DNA of 64,000 nucleotides from Paracoccus aminovorans (GCF_001546115.1 NZ_KQ955210.1:446731-510730); one strand, 5' to 3'. Counted from the first letter of the stretch, positions 51,714 through 61,013 are shown. Numbers and translations: made by a program. Notes: generated by a model from the letters alone, not told the origin.

Positions 51714-53366
51714 ATGAGCCAAGCATCAGACCTCGCGGATTACGTCATCGTCGGCGCCGGATCGGCCGGCTGCGTGGTCGCGAACCAGCTTTCCGCCGAT
51801 CCCGCGATCCGCGTCACCCTGCTGGAAGCCGGCAACCGCGACTCGAGCCCCTGGATCCATATCCCGGTCGGCTATTTCCGCACCATGCACAACCCGGACT
51901 TCGACTGGTGCTACGAAACCGAGCCCGACCCGGGCCTGAACGGCCGCTCGCTGCACTGGCCGCGCGGCAAGGTGCTGGGCGGATCCTCGTCGCTGAACGG
52001 GCTGCTCTATGTCCGCGGCCAGCGCGAGGATTACGACCGCTGGGCGCAGATGGGCAACGAGGGCTGGTCCTGGCGCGAGGTCGGCCCGCTGTTTCAGGAA
52101 TTGGAAACCTTCCAGCGCGGCGAGGGCGAGGGGCGCGGCAGGCATGGGCCCTTGCAGGTCTCGGACCCGCGCCTGCGCCGCCGCATCTGCGAATTGTGGA
52201 TCGAGGCCGCCAAGGCCAACGGCATCCCCTACAACCCCGATTACAACGGCCCGGTGCAGGACGGCGTCGGCCATTTCCAGCTGACCGTGAACAAAGGCCG
52301 GCGCTGCTCTTCGGCGGCCGCCTTCCTGAAGCCGATCCGCCATCGGCAGAACCTGGAGGTGGTCACCAAGGCCCAGGTGCGCCGCGTGGTGATCGAGGAC
52401 GGCCGCGCCACCGGGGTCGAGATCCGGCGCCCCGACGGCAGCCATCAGGTGATCCGCGCCGCGCGCGAGGTGATCCTGTGTGCCGGCGCCATCGGCTCGC
52501 CGCAGATCCTGATGCTCTCGGGTGTGGGCGATGCCGCGCATCTGCGCGACCATGGCATCGCGGTCGCCCAGGACGCGCCCGAGGTCGGCCGCAACCTGCA
52601 GGACCATCTCCAGGCCCGGCTGGTGTTCAAATGCCGCGAGGCGACGCTGAATGACGAGGTGCGCAGCCTGATGAACAAGGCGCGGATCGGGCTGGAATAC
52701 GCGCTGTTCCGCAGCGGACCGATGACCATGGCGGCCAGCCTGGTCTTCGGCTTCCTGCGCACCCGGCCCGGCCTCGCGACGCCCGACATCCAGTTCCACA
52801 TCCAGCCCTGGTCCGCCGACAGCCCCGGCGAAGGGGTGCACCCCTTCTCGGCCTTCACGCAATCGGTCTGCCAGTTGCGGCCGGAAAGTCGCGGCACCAT
52901 CACGCTGCGCTCGGCGGATCCGCTGGAGGCGCCGCTGATCGAGCCGAACTACCTAGCCACCCAGACCGACCGCGACACCCTGGTCGCCGGCATCGAGATC
53001 GCCCGGAAGTTCGCGCGCACCGAGCCGCTGAAATCCGCCATCTCCGAGGAGTTCCGGCCGGCCGCCGACGTGCAGGGCCATGACGAGGTGCTGGCCTGGG
53101 CACGGATGAACTCGACCACGATCTACCACCCGACCGGCACCTGCCGCATGGGCGCGGACGCGCGCGCCGTGGTGGACCCGCGCCTGCGGGTGCGCGGCAT
53201 CCGCGGCCTGCGGGTGGCCGATTGCTCGATCATGCCCGAGATCGTCTCGGGCAACACCAATGCGCCCGCGATGATGATCGGCGCCAAGCTGGCGCGCATG
53301 GTCCTTGATGACCGTCGCGCCGAAGCCGGCGCGGGATCCCGCGCCGGTATCGACAAAGCTGCCTGA
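51714..53366 (+). CDS. iseJ: GMC flavoprotein, candidate isethionate dehydrogenase
   Basis: A 550-residue GMC oxidoreductase, paralogous to BetA in this window. FAD binding is at residues 10-20 (YVIVGAGSAGC); the signatures GKVLGGSSSLNGLLYVRGQ and GAIGSPQILMLSGVG and the active-site HPTGTCRMG are present. It sits 17 bp before xsc and behind an importer gene, so oxidation of isethionate to sulfoacetaldehyde (IseJ in C. necator) is the best reading. A choline-like or other primary alcohol would be the alternative. No cytochrome gene accompanies it. Confidence 0.75.
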   Translation: MSQASDLADYVIVGAGSAGCVVANQLSADPAIRVTLLEAGNRDSSPWIHIPVGYFRTMHNPDFDWCYETEPDPGLNGRSLHWPRGKVLGGSSSLNGLLYVRGQREDYDRWAQMGNEGWSWREVGPLFQELETFQRGEGEGRGRHGPLQVSDPRLRRRICELWIEAAKANGIPYNPDYNGPVQDGVGHFQLTVNKGRRCSSAAAFLKPIRHRQNLEVVTKAQVRRVVIEDGRATGVEIRRPDGSHQVIRAAREVILCAGAIGSPQILMLSGVGDAAHLRDHGIAVAQDAPEVGRNLQDHLQARLVFKCREATLNDEVRSLMNKARIGLEYALFRSGPMTMAASLVFGFLRTRPGLATPDIQFHIQPWSADSPGEGVHPFSAFTQSVCQLRPESRGTITLRSADPLEAPLIEPNYLATQTDRDTLVAGIEIARKFARTEPLKSAISEEFRPAADVQGHDEVLAWARMNSTTIYHPTGTCRMGADARAVVDPRLRVRGIRGLRVADCSIMPEIVSGNTNAPAMMIGAKLARMVLDDRRAEAGAGSRAGIDKAA

Positions 53367-53383
53367 AGGACGAGGAAACAGCC

Positions 53384-55165
53384 ATGAGAATGACCACTGA
53401 GGAAGCCTTTATCAAGGTTTTGCAACTGCATGGTATTGAGCATGCGTTCGGGATCATCGGTTCTGCGATGATGCCGGTGTCGGATTTGTTCCCGAAGGCG
53501 GGGATCACGTTCTGGGACTGCGCGCATGAGACGAATGCCGGGCTGATGGCGGACGGGTTCACGCGCTCGACGGGCAAGATGTCGATGGCGATCGCGCAGA
53601 ACGGGCCGGGGGTGACCGGCTTCGTGACGCCGGTGAAGACCGCCTACTGGAACCACACGCCGCTTCTGCTGGTGACGCCGCAGGCGGCGAACAAGACCAT
53701 CGGCCAGGGCGGCTTCCAGGAGATGGAGCAGATGCGGCTTTTTGCCGATTGCGTCTGCTACCAGGAGGAAGTGCGCGACCCGTCCCGCATCCCCGAGGTC
53801 TTGAACCGGGTGATCATGCAGGCCTGGAGGAACTCGGCGCCGGCGCAGATGAACATCCCGCGCGACATGTGGACCCAGGTGATCGACGTCGAGCTGCCGC
53901 AGGTGGTCAGCTTCGAGCGGCCCGCGGGCGGCGAGACGGCGGTGGCCGAGGCGGCAAGGCTGCTGTCGGAAGCGAAATTCCCGGTCATCCTGTCGGGCGC
54001 CGGCGTGGTGCTGTCGGGCGCGATCCCGGATCTGGCGAAACTGGCCGAGCGGCTGGATGCGCCGGTGGCCTCGAACTACCAGCACAACGACAGCTTCCCG
54101 GGCAGCCACCCGCTGGCGGTCGGGCCCTTGGGCTACAACGGCTCGAAGGCGGCGATGGAGCTGATCGCCAAGGCCGATGTGGTGCTGGCGCTGGGGACGC
54201 GGCTGAACCCGTTCTCGACCCTGCCGGGCTACGGCATCGACTACTGGCCGAAGCAGGCGAAGATCATCCAGGTCGACATCAACGCCGACCGCATCGGGCT
54301 GACCAAGAAGGTCACCGTGGGCATCCAGGGCGACGCGGCCAAGGTGGCGCGCGCCGTCCTGGCGCAGCTCGCCCCCTCGGCGGGCGACGCCGGCCGGGCC
54401 GAGCGCAAGGCGCTGATCGCGCAGACCAAGTCCCGCTGGGCGCAGGAACTGTCGAGCCTCGACCACGAGGATGACGATCCGGGCACGGAATGGAACGCCG
54501 AGGCGCGGGCGCGCGACGCCGGGCTGATGAGCCCGCGCCAGGCCTGGCGGGCGATCATGCAGGCGGTGCCGAAGGAGGCGATCGTCAGCTCGGACATCGG
54601 CAACAACTGCGCCATCGGCAATGCCTATCCGAGCTTCGAGGCCGGGCGCAAATACCTGGCGCCGGGGCTGTTCGGTCCCTGCGGCTACGGCTTCCCGGCG
54701 ATCCTGGGCGCCAAGATCGGCAATCCCGAGGTGCCGGTGATCGGCTTTGCCGGCGACGGCGCCTTCGGCATCTCGATGAACGAGATGACCGCCTGCGGGC
54801 GCGCGGACTGGCCGGCGATCACCATGGTGATCTTCCGCAACTACCAGTGGGGCGCGGAAAAGCGCAACACGACGCTGTGGTATGCCAACAACTTCGTCGG
54901 CACCGAGCTGGACCGCGACACCTCCTATGCCGGCATCGCCCGGGCCTGCGGACTGCACGGCGTGCAGGTGACGTCGCAGGAGGAGCTGACGGCGGCCCTG
55001 CACGAGGCGGTCGAGCGGCAGATGCAGAACCGCGAGACCACCTTCATCGAGGTGCTGCTGAACCAGGAGCTGGGCGAGCCCTTCCGCCGCGACGCGATGA
55101 AGAAGCCGGTGGTGGTGGCGGGGATCGACCCGGCCGACATGCGTCCGCAAAAGGGCGCCGCCTGA
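53384..55165 (+). CDS. xsc: Sulfoacetaldehyde acetyltransferase
   Basis: Xsc is the thiamine-diphosphate enzyme that splits sulfoacetaldehyde with phosphate into acetyl phosphate and sulfite. The 593-residue protein follows the family closely from MRMTTEEAFIKVLQLHGIEHAFGIIG. It has the GWEE-like N-terminal ThDP site (FWDCAHETNAGLMADGF with the catalytic Glu) and the ThDP-Mg motif GFAGDGAFGISMNE...NYQWGAEKRN near residue 459. The N-terminal codons are less GC3-biased than the neighbours. It is the convergence point of both sulfonate arms in this island. Confidence 0.97.
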   Translation: MRMTTEEAFIKVLQLHGIEHAFGIIGSAMMPVSDLFPKAGITFWDCAHETNAGLMADGFTRSTGKMSMAIAQNGPGVTGFVTPVKTAYWNHTPLLLVTPQAANKTIGQGGFQEMEQMRLFADCVCYQEEVRDPSRIPEVLNRVIMQAWRNSAPAQMNIPRDMWTQVIDVELPQVVSFERPAGGETAVAEAARLLSEAKFPVILSGAGVVLSGAIPDLAKLAERLDAPVASNYQHNDSFPGSHPLAVGPLGYNGSKAAMELIAKADVVLALGTRLNPFSTLPGYGIDYWPKQAKIIQVDINADRIGLTKKVTVGIQGDAAKVARAVLAQLAPSAGDAGRAERKALIAQTKSRWAQELSSLDHEDDDPGTEWNAEARARDAGLMSPRQAWRAIMQAVPKEAIVSSDIGNNCAIGNAYPSFEAGRKYLAPGLFGPCGYGFPAILGAKIGNPEVPVIGFAGDGAFGISMNEMTACGRADWPAITMVIFRNYQWGAEKRNTTLWYANNFVGTELDRDTSYAGIARACGLHGVQVTSQEELTAALHEAVERQMQNRETTFIEVLLNQELGEPFRRDAMKKPVVVAGIDPADMRPQKGAA

Positions 55166-55199
55166 CGCGCTTCTTTGCTCGGCCAATACCCCGGGGGGT

Positions 55200-55257
55200 G
55201 CGCTTGCCGGGCCCCATCGAGGGGCCGGGCAAGCGCGAGGGGGGCGGCGCCCCCCTC
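55200..55257 (+). terminator. Two tandem strong hairpins between xsc and the exporter gene
   Basis: The first has 16-bp arms with one mismatch (GCGCTTGCCGGGCCCC at 55200-55215, loop ATCGA, complement at 55221-55236). The second is a perfect 9-bp stem (GAGGGGGGC / GCCCCCCTC, 55237-55257). Neither has a T run. They may stabilise xsc mRNA and lower expression of the genes behind. The rest of the 241-bp gap is very GC-rich with no gene. Confidence 0.65.
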
Positions 55258-55406
55258 GGGGCCCAGCCTCGCCGGCCCCGCTTCGTCGGCTCCGCTTCGC
55301 CGACCTCGCCTCGCCGGCCCAAGCTGACGGCGCGCGCGCCCTCCTTCCGACGACGACCCGGCGCGACCCCTCGCGCCGGCCCCATCCCCGCATCCCGGTG
55401 ACGACG

Positions 55407-56423
55407 ATGACAACCAGCCTGATCCCCTCGCGCAGCCTCCTCTCGGAGGCCTTCCCGGGCTTCGCCGTCTCGGCGCTGGTGGCGGCGACGGCGCAGTTCC
55501 TGTCGGACCATTACGGCGCCCCGGCCATGCTGCTGGCGCTGCTTCTGGGCCTGGCGCTGAACTTCCTGGCCGAGGACGGCACCCGCACCGCGCCGGGCGT
55601 CGCGCTGACCGCGCGCAGCGTGCTGCGGCTCGGGGTGGCGCTCCTGGGCGCGCGGATCTCGGTCGACATGCTGGCGGCGCTCGGGCCGCGCGCCATCGGG
55701 CTGGTGGTCGCCGGGGTGGTGCTGACCATCCTCTGCGGCCTCGCGCTCGCCCGGCTCGGCGGCCGCGACTGGCGCTTCGGGCTGCTCACTGGCGGCTCGG
55801 TGGCGATCTGCGGCGCCTCGGCGGCCATGGCCATCGCCGCCGTGCTGCCGCGGCACGAGAAATCCGAGCGCGACCTGGTGTTCACCGTGCTCTCGGTCAC
55901 CGTGCTCTCGACCGTGGCCATGGTGCTCTATCCGATGCTGGCCGCGCTCTTCGGCTTCACGGCGCGCGACAGCGGCGTCTTCCTTGGCGGCACCATCCAC
56001 GACGTGGCCCAGGTGGTCGGCGCCGGCTTCTCCATCGGCCCCGAGACCGGCGAGACCGCGACGCTGGTCAAGCTGATCCGGGTCTCGATGCTGGCGCCGG
56101 TGGTGCTGGCGATCTCGCTCATCATTCGGGCGCGCGGGCTGGCCGACAGCGACGGCGGCGCGGCGCCGCCGCTTCTGCCGGGCTTCGTGCTGGGCTTCCT
56201 GGCGCTGGCGGCGCTGAACAGCTTCGGCGCGATCCCGCAGGCGCTGTCGGACCTCGCCGGGCAGCTGTCCCGCTGGGCGCTGCTGATCGCCATCGCGGCG
56301 GTGGGCATCAAGACCTCGCTCAAGCGCATGCTCGAGGTCGGCACCGGCGCCATCGCGCTGATCGTGGCGGAAACCGTGTTCCTCGGCGTCTTCGTGGTCG
56401 CCGGCCTGCATCTGCTGGGGTAG
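55407..56423 (+). CDS. tauZ: YeiH/TauZ-type membrane protein, putative sulfite exporter
   Basis: A 338-residue UPF0324 inner-membrane protein with about ten helices. The family segments LLGLALNFLAEDG, LRLGVALLGARISV, LTGGSVAICGASAAMAIAAVLP and GGTIHDVAQVVGAGFSIG are intact. In taurine clusters of Rhodobacterales and Paracoccus the equivalent gene (tauZ) lies next to xsc and is thought to export sulfite or sulfate; that role is unproven. It ends 3 bp before pta, so xsc, exporter and pta form one unit. The frame also has a GTG at 55398. Confidence 0.82.
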   Translation: MTTSLIPSRSLLSEAFPGFAVSALVAATAQFLSDHYGAPAMLLALLLGLALNFLAEDGTRTAPGVALTARSVLRLGVALLGARISVDMLAALGPRAIGLVVAGVVLTILCGLALARLGGRDWRFGLLTGGSVAICGASAAMAIAAVLPRHEKSERDLVFTVLSVTVLSTVAMVLYPMLAALFGFTARDSGVFLGGTIHDVAQVVGAGFSIGPETGETATLVKLIRVSMLAPVVLAISLIIRARGLADSDGGAAPPLLPGFVLGFLALAALNSFGAIPQALSDLAGQLSRWALLIAIAAVGIKTSLKRMLEVGTGAIALIVAETVFLGVFVVAGLHLLG

Positions 56424-56426
56424 ACG

Positions 56427-57383
56427 ATGAAACCGCTCGACCGCATCCATGCCGAAGCCCGCGCCCGCGCCCGCCACATCATCCTGCCCGAGGGGGACGA
56501 CCCGCGCGTGGCCGAGGCGGCGCGGCGCATCACCGAACAGCGCCTGGCGCGGGTGACGCTGATGAACGGGCCCGCGATCCCCGGCGTCACCGCCCTGGTC
56601 CCGGCCGAGGCGCCGGACCTGGCCGAGCTTGCCGATCACTGGCACCGGCTGCGCGCCGCCCGCGGCATGACCGCGGACCGCGCGCTTTCCGAGATGCGCG
56701 ACCCGATCCGCCAGGCGGCGATGCGGGTGCGGCTGGGCCAGGCCGACGGCACCGTCGGCGGCGCGGTCGCCACCACCGCCGACACGGTGCGCGCGGCGCT
56801 GCAGATCATCGGCAAGGCGCCCGGGGCCGGCATCGTGTCGAGCTTCTTCCTGATGCTCGCCTGCGGGCCCGAGGCGCCGGTCCGGGGCGGCATGATCTTT
56901 TCCGACTGCGGGCTGGTGATCCAGCCCGACGCGGCCGAGCTGGCCGCCATCGCGCGCGCGGCCGCGGCGAGCTGCCGCCAGCTCCTGGCCGAGAAGCCGC
57001 GGGTGGCGCTTCTGTCCTTCTCGACCGCGGGCTCGGCCGAGCACCCGAGCCTCGGGCGGCTGCGCGAGGCCCTGGCGCTGATCCGCGCCGCCGAGCCGGA
57101 TCTCGAGGTCGACGGCGAATTGCAGTTCGACGCCGCGCTCGACGAGGCGATCCGGGCCAAGAAGGCGCCGCAGAGCCGGCTGACCGGGCGGCCGAACGTG
57201 TTCATCTTTCCGGACCTGGCGGCGGGCAACATCGGCTACAAGATCGCGCAACGCCTGGGCGGGCTGACGGCGATCGGCCCGATCCTGCAGGGCCTCGCCC
57301 GCCCCGCCAACGACCTCTCCCGCGGATGCTCCGTCAACGACATCGTCAACGCAACCGCAATAACCGCAATCCAGGCAGAATAA
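56427..57383 (+). CDS. pta: Phosphate acetyltransferase
   Basis: Pta converts acetyl phosphate from Xsc into acetyl-CoA, saving its energy. The 318-residue protein is the short form with only the PTA_PTB domain (HIILPEGDDPRVAEAARRI, GAVATTADTVRAALQIIG, LSFSTAGSAEHP, VFIFPDLAAGNIGYKIAQRLGG). The short form is the one usually found beside xsc. It follows the exporter gene by 3 bp. Confidence 0.96.
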   Translation: MKPLDRIHAEARARARHIILPEGDDPRVAEAARRITEQRLARVTLMNGPAIPGVTALVPAEAPDLAELADHWHRLRAARGMTADRALSEMRDPIRQAAMRVRLGQADGTVGGAVATTADTVRAALQIIGKAPGAGIVSSFFLMLACGPEAPVRGGMIFSDCGLVIQPDAAELAAIARAAAASCRQLLAEKPRVALLSFSTAGSAEHPSLGRLREALALIRAAEPDLEVDGELQFDAALDEAIRAKKAPQSRLTGRPNVFIFPDLAAGNIGYKIAQRLGGLTAIGPILQGLARPANDLSRGCSVNDIVNATAITAIQAE

Positions 57384-57867
57384 ACAAAAACGGTGAAGCA
57401 TGAGTGCACGGATACGCCGCCGGAAACAACCGATGGCGCTGTGCAGGCGGCGGGAATCACGGCCGGGATCGCTTGGCGCAGGTCGGAAAGAATGCCGCGC
57501 CGGGGGTGGCGGGGCCTGTCGATCCGCAGGACTGTGTCGAAAAGACCGAGGGCGACAGCCTGGATGTGGCGAAGCAGGCTGACGTTTCAGGGGATGCACG
57601 ACGACCTCCGGCGGCGGCCCGCTTCCCGCGGAGGATCCCGCTGTCCCATGCGATCGAGGCCATTCGGCGAGCGCAGCAACACCTTCGCCGGTGATGGCGC
57701 CGATCTTGGGTAGTTGGGCGATCTGCATCGCTGGCAGCCGGACCGATCCCCGGGGTGAAGCGGGCAGGTGATCGCGTACGGCCGGTGCCCTCTGCACCTT
57801 GTCGTCAGATCCGTCTTGCCAGACGGGCGATTCCTTCATAGCACCCGGCGGAACAGAAAGGCGGAAC
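57384..57867. other. Intergenic stretch between pta and the PiT gene
   Basis: No convincing gene is seen in these ~480 bp. A minus-strand frame around 57660-57735 reads IAQLPKIGAITGEGVAALA, faintly like the LxxxPGIGPITA segment of IS110 transposases, so part may be decayed mobile DNA. GAAAGGCGGAAC just before 57868 is the ribosome-binding site of the next gene. Confidence 0.4.
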
Positions 57868-59352
57868 ATGTCTGACAAGGATCTCGAGCCCCGACATCTC
57901 GAAACGCTGGACCGCGATCTCGGCCGCTTCGCCAATCTCGAGGCGGCTGCCGCCTATGTCTCGCGGCCCCTGGTGGCGCCCGGCATCGCGCTCGTCTTCA
58001 TCATCCTGGCCGGACTGGCTGCGGGAATGCTGCTGGGGCAGAGCGGCGAGATGCTGATCGTCGTCACCGCGGCCGTGTTCGGCGCCTATATGGCGCTGAA
58101 CATCGGCGCCAATGACGTGGCAAACAACATGGGGCCGGCGGTTGGGGCGAACGCGCTCAGCATGGGCGGGGCCATCGTCATTGCCGTGATCTTCGAAAGC
58201 GCGGGCGCGCTGATCGCCGGCGCGGATGTGGTCTCGACCGTCGCCAAGGGCATCGTCGCGCCCGAGGCGCTGGATACGCCGGCCACCTTCGTCTGGGCGA
58301 TGATGGCGGCGCTGCTGGCCTCGGCCCTGTGGGTGAACCTCGCGACATGGATCGGGGCGCCGGTCTCGACCACGCATGCCGTGGTCGGCGGGGTGGTCGG
58401 CGCGGGCATCGCCGGGGCCGGACTCGGCGCGGTCAACTGGGAGCAGATGCTGGCGATCGCGGCAAGCTGGGTCATCTCGCCGGTGATGGGCGGCGTCGTG
58501 GCGGCCGCGTTCCTGTGGCTCATCAAGAGCCGCATCGTCTATCGCGAGGACAAGATCGCGGCGGCGCGGGTCTGGGTGCCGATCCTCGTGGGCATCATGG
58601 CGGGGGCCTTCACGGCCTATCTGGCGATGAAGGGGCTGAAGCAGTTGGTCGAGATCTCGATGCGCGCGGCGCTGTTGCTGGGCCTGCTGGCGGGGTTCTG
58701 CTCATGGCTGCTGATGATCCCGGTCACCCGCCGCCAGTCCGAGGGGCTGGAGAATCGCAACAAGTCGCTGAAGGTGCTGTTCGGCATTCCCCTGGTCGCC
58801 TCGGCGGCGCTGCTCAGCTTTGCCCATGGGGCGAATGACGTCGCCAATGCCGTCGGTCCGCTGGCGGCCATCGTGCAGACCGTGACGACCGGAAACTTCA
58901 ACGGCGATGTGGTCATTCCCCTGTGGGTCATGCTGATCGGCGCCTTCGGGATCTCTTTCGGGCTGAGCCTGTTCGGTCCCAAGCTGATCCGCATGGTCGG
59001 AAACGAGATCACCAAGCTCAACCCGATGCGGGCCTATTGCGTCGCGCTGTCGGCGGCGGTGACGGTCATCATCGCCAGTGCGTTGGGGCTGCCGGTCAGC
59101 TCGACCCATATCGCGATCGGCGCGATTTTCGGCGTGGGCTTCTTCCGCGAATGGGATGCCGAGCGGCGCCTGAAACAGGCCCGGATGGCCGTGCCAAGGC
59201 CGGAGTCCATCCCGGCGGACGAGCGCCGCCGCCGCAAGCTGGTGCGCAGGCTGCATGTGCTGACCATCGGGGCGGCATGGGTCGTCACCGTTCCCGCCGC
59301 GGCGCTTCTGTCGGCACTTCTGTTCCTGCTCCTGCGGCAGATCCCGGTCTGA
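57868..59352 (+). CDS. PiT-family inorganic phosphate (or sulfate) permease
   Basis: A 494-residue inner-membrane carrier with about 11 helices and the duplicated PiT signature: GANDVANNMGPAVGANALS near residue 85 and GANDVANAVGPLAAIV near residue 325. Each half also has an APVSTTHAVVGG / LPVSSTHIAIGA motif. PiT members carry phosphate, and some (CysP-type) carry sulfate. Next to xsc, which consumes phosphate and yields sulfite, either substrate would make sense. It is 484 bp behind pta and so probably has its own promoter. Confidence 0.88.
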   Translation: MSDKDLEPRHLETLDRDLGRFANLEAAAAYVSRPLVAPGIALVFIILAGLAAGMLLGQSGEMLIVVTAAVFGAYMALNIGANDVANNMGPAVGANALSMGGAIVIAVIFESAGALIAGADVVSTVAKGIVAPEALDTPATFVWAMMAALLASALWVNLATWIGAPVSTTHAVVGGVVGAGIAGAGLGAVNWEQMLAIAASWVISPVMGGVVAAAFLWLIKSRIVYREDKIAAARVWVPILVGIMAGAFTAYLAMKGLKQLVEISMRAALLLGLLAGFCSWLLMIPVTRRQSEGLENRNKSLKVLFGIPLVASAALLSFAHGANDVANAVGPLAAIVQTVTTGNFNGDVVIPLWVMLIGAFGISFGLSLFGPKLIRMVGNEITKLNPMRAYCVALSAAVTVIIASALGLPVSSTHIAIGAIFGVGFFREWDAERRLKQARMAVPRPESIPADERRRRKLVRRLHVLTIGAAWVVTVPAAALLSALLFLLLRQIPV

Positions 59353-59441
59353 TCGGCGGCCGACGTCGGGGCTGCGTGCCGACCAAGGCGCTCAGGCGAT
59401 TCGCGCGCCAGAGGCCCTTTTCCGGGGCTTTCCGTTCGAGA

Positions 59442-59672
59442 TCACGCGGAGAGAGAGCTGCTTTCGCGCAACAAGACCACGGGAAATCTGATCTGTCGGA
59501 CGGGTAGCCCGGTCTTCGCGGCTATGTCTTCCATGCCATAGCCGGCTTTCAGCATTGGCCGGATCATGGCACGATTCTGACCCGCACCGGTTTGGCGGAG
59601 GCTCCATGTGTGGATGCCCCGGTTCATGCAAGGGCAAATTCGTGCCGCCGGGCATGTGATCGGTGCGGTCAT
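59442..59672 (-). CDS. Possible small helix-turn-helix protein (76 aa)
   Basis: The C-terminal half (RAMIRPMLKAGYGMEDIAAKTGLPVRQIRFPVVLL) reads like a helix-turn-helix of a small DNA-binding protein; the N-terminal half (MTAPITCPAARICPCMNRG) is less convincing and the start may lie further in. No good ribosome-binding site is seen. The stretch 59353-59876 otherwise carries nothing I can support. It may be a relic at the border of the IS-rich region. Confidence 0.3.
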   Translation of the reverse strand: MTAPITCPAARICPCMNRGIHTWSLRQTGAGQNRAMIRPMLKAGYGMEDIAAKTGLPVRQIRFPVVLLRESSSLSA

Positions 59673-59876
59673 GTGTCAGGCCTGTCGATACGGCGATGTG
59701 GTTGCCGCCGGCCGTCATGGAGATACGCGGAACAGGCGCAAATCAACTCAGCGAGCTTTTCGCTCTTGGAGCCTCGGTGCTTTTCCTGGTCCCGATCAGT
59801 CCGATCATTTGCCCTTGACGTTCACGACCTCCTCACATGCCCACCTCTCCTGATCCCGCGGCGACCGAGCGCTTGC

Positions 59877-60905
59877 TCAAGCGGCTGCGAGACCGGGATC
59901 CCGATAGTCTTCTCTCTTGGTCTGCATGGCCCAGATCGCGCGCGCCATCTTGTTTGCCAAGGCTACGGCGACCAACATCAGCGGCTTGCGGTCCATCATG
60001 CGGCTGAGCCACGAGCCAGGCCGTGCGCCGCGGCGGGACGCCCATCGTATCACCGCCATGGCTCCGATTATTAGGAGCCTTCGGATGTCGCGTTGACCCA
60101 TCTTCGAGGTGCGCCCGAGCCGCTGCTTGCCGCCGGTTGAGTGCTGAACCGGCACGAGTCCAAGCCAGGCGGCAAAGTCGCGACCACGCTTGAAGGTCTG
60201 CATAGGTGGTGCGAATACCTCCACCGCCATGGCTGTGATCGGGCCGATGCCCGGCATCGTCTGCAAGCGGCGTATTTCTTCGCCGAATTGGGCTTCGCGA
60301 CGAAGCGTTTTCTCGAGGTCTGCAATTTTGGCGTTCAGCTGTTCGATCTGCTCGAGGTAGATCCGGCCGATATCGCGAACCAGCTGCGGAATTGCGACAT
60401 CGGTCGCGTCCAGTGCTTTGGCCAGAGACTTCAGGTGAGCCGGTCCTTGCGGCACAACGAGACCGTGTTCTGCGAGGTGGCCGCGCAGGGCATTGATCAG
60501 TTGCGTCCTTTGGCGCACGAGCAGATCGCGCGTCCGGAAGACCATGGAGCGCGCCTGCTGTTCCTCGGTCTTCACGGCGACGAAGCGCATTGTCGGCCGA
60601 GACCCTGCTTCGGCAATGGCCTCCGCGTCCGCCGTATCGTTCTTCTGCCGCTTCACATATGGCTTGACGTAGCTGGGTGGGATGAGCCGCACATCGTGGC
60701 CGAGCTGCTGGATCGCGCGGCCCCATTCATGAGCGCTGGCGCATGCCTCCATAACGACCACGCAACGCGGCTGCGCCGACAGGAACGGAAGCATTTGAGC
60801 TCGGGTCAACCGCTTCCTGAACGCGACGCTGCCGTCGATGTGTGCTCCGTGCGCGTGGAAGACGCGCTTCGCCAGATCGATGCCGATGATGGTGGCGTTG
60901 TTCAT
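59877..60905 (-). CDS. IS110-family transposase
   Basis: A 342-residue DEDD transposase of the IS110 family. The N-terminal RuvC-like domain starts NNATIIGIDLAKRVFHAHG with the first Asp, VVMEACASAHEW gives the Glu, and NDTADAEAIAEA the two following Asp. The C-terminal Tnp_20 domain has RLQTMPGIGPITAMAVEV and RDFAAWLGLVP with the Ser-containing STGGKQRLG. GGAGGAAGGAC precedes the ATG at 60905. The frame is intact. Element ends are not clear, as is usual for IS110 elements, which lack inverted repeats. Confidence 0.92.
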   Translation of the reverse strand: MNNATIIGIDLAKRVFHAHGAHIDGSVAFRKRLTRAQMLPFLSAQPRCVVVMEACASAHEWGRAIQQLGHDVRLIPPSYVKPYVKRQKNDTADAEAIAEAGSRPTMRFVAVKTEEQQARSMVFRTRDLLVRQRTQLINALRGHLAEHGLVVPQGPAHLKSLAKALDATDVAIPQLVRDIGRIYLEQIEQLNAKIADLEKTLRREAQFGEEIRRLQTMPGIGPITAMAVEVFAPPMQTFKRGRDFAAWLGLVPVQHSTGGKQRLGRTSKMGQRDIRRLLIIGAMAVIRWASRRGARPGSWLSRMMDRKPLMLVAVALANKMARAIWAMQTKREDYRDPGLAAA

Positions 60906-61013
60906 GTCCTTCCTCCTCTTCACCGCAGCTCATCCTGCTACTGCCACTGTGCCACGCCTCGGCACGGGCGGGAGGGGCATCCACTCCATCAATTTCTGAG
61001 CAGGACGGAGCAC

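Noticed and set aside
55044..57935. A 963-codon minus-strand frame over xsc end, exporter and pta
   Set aside because: Composition (Gly/Arg/His/Gln repeats) and exact overlap with three real genes mark it as a shadow.
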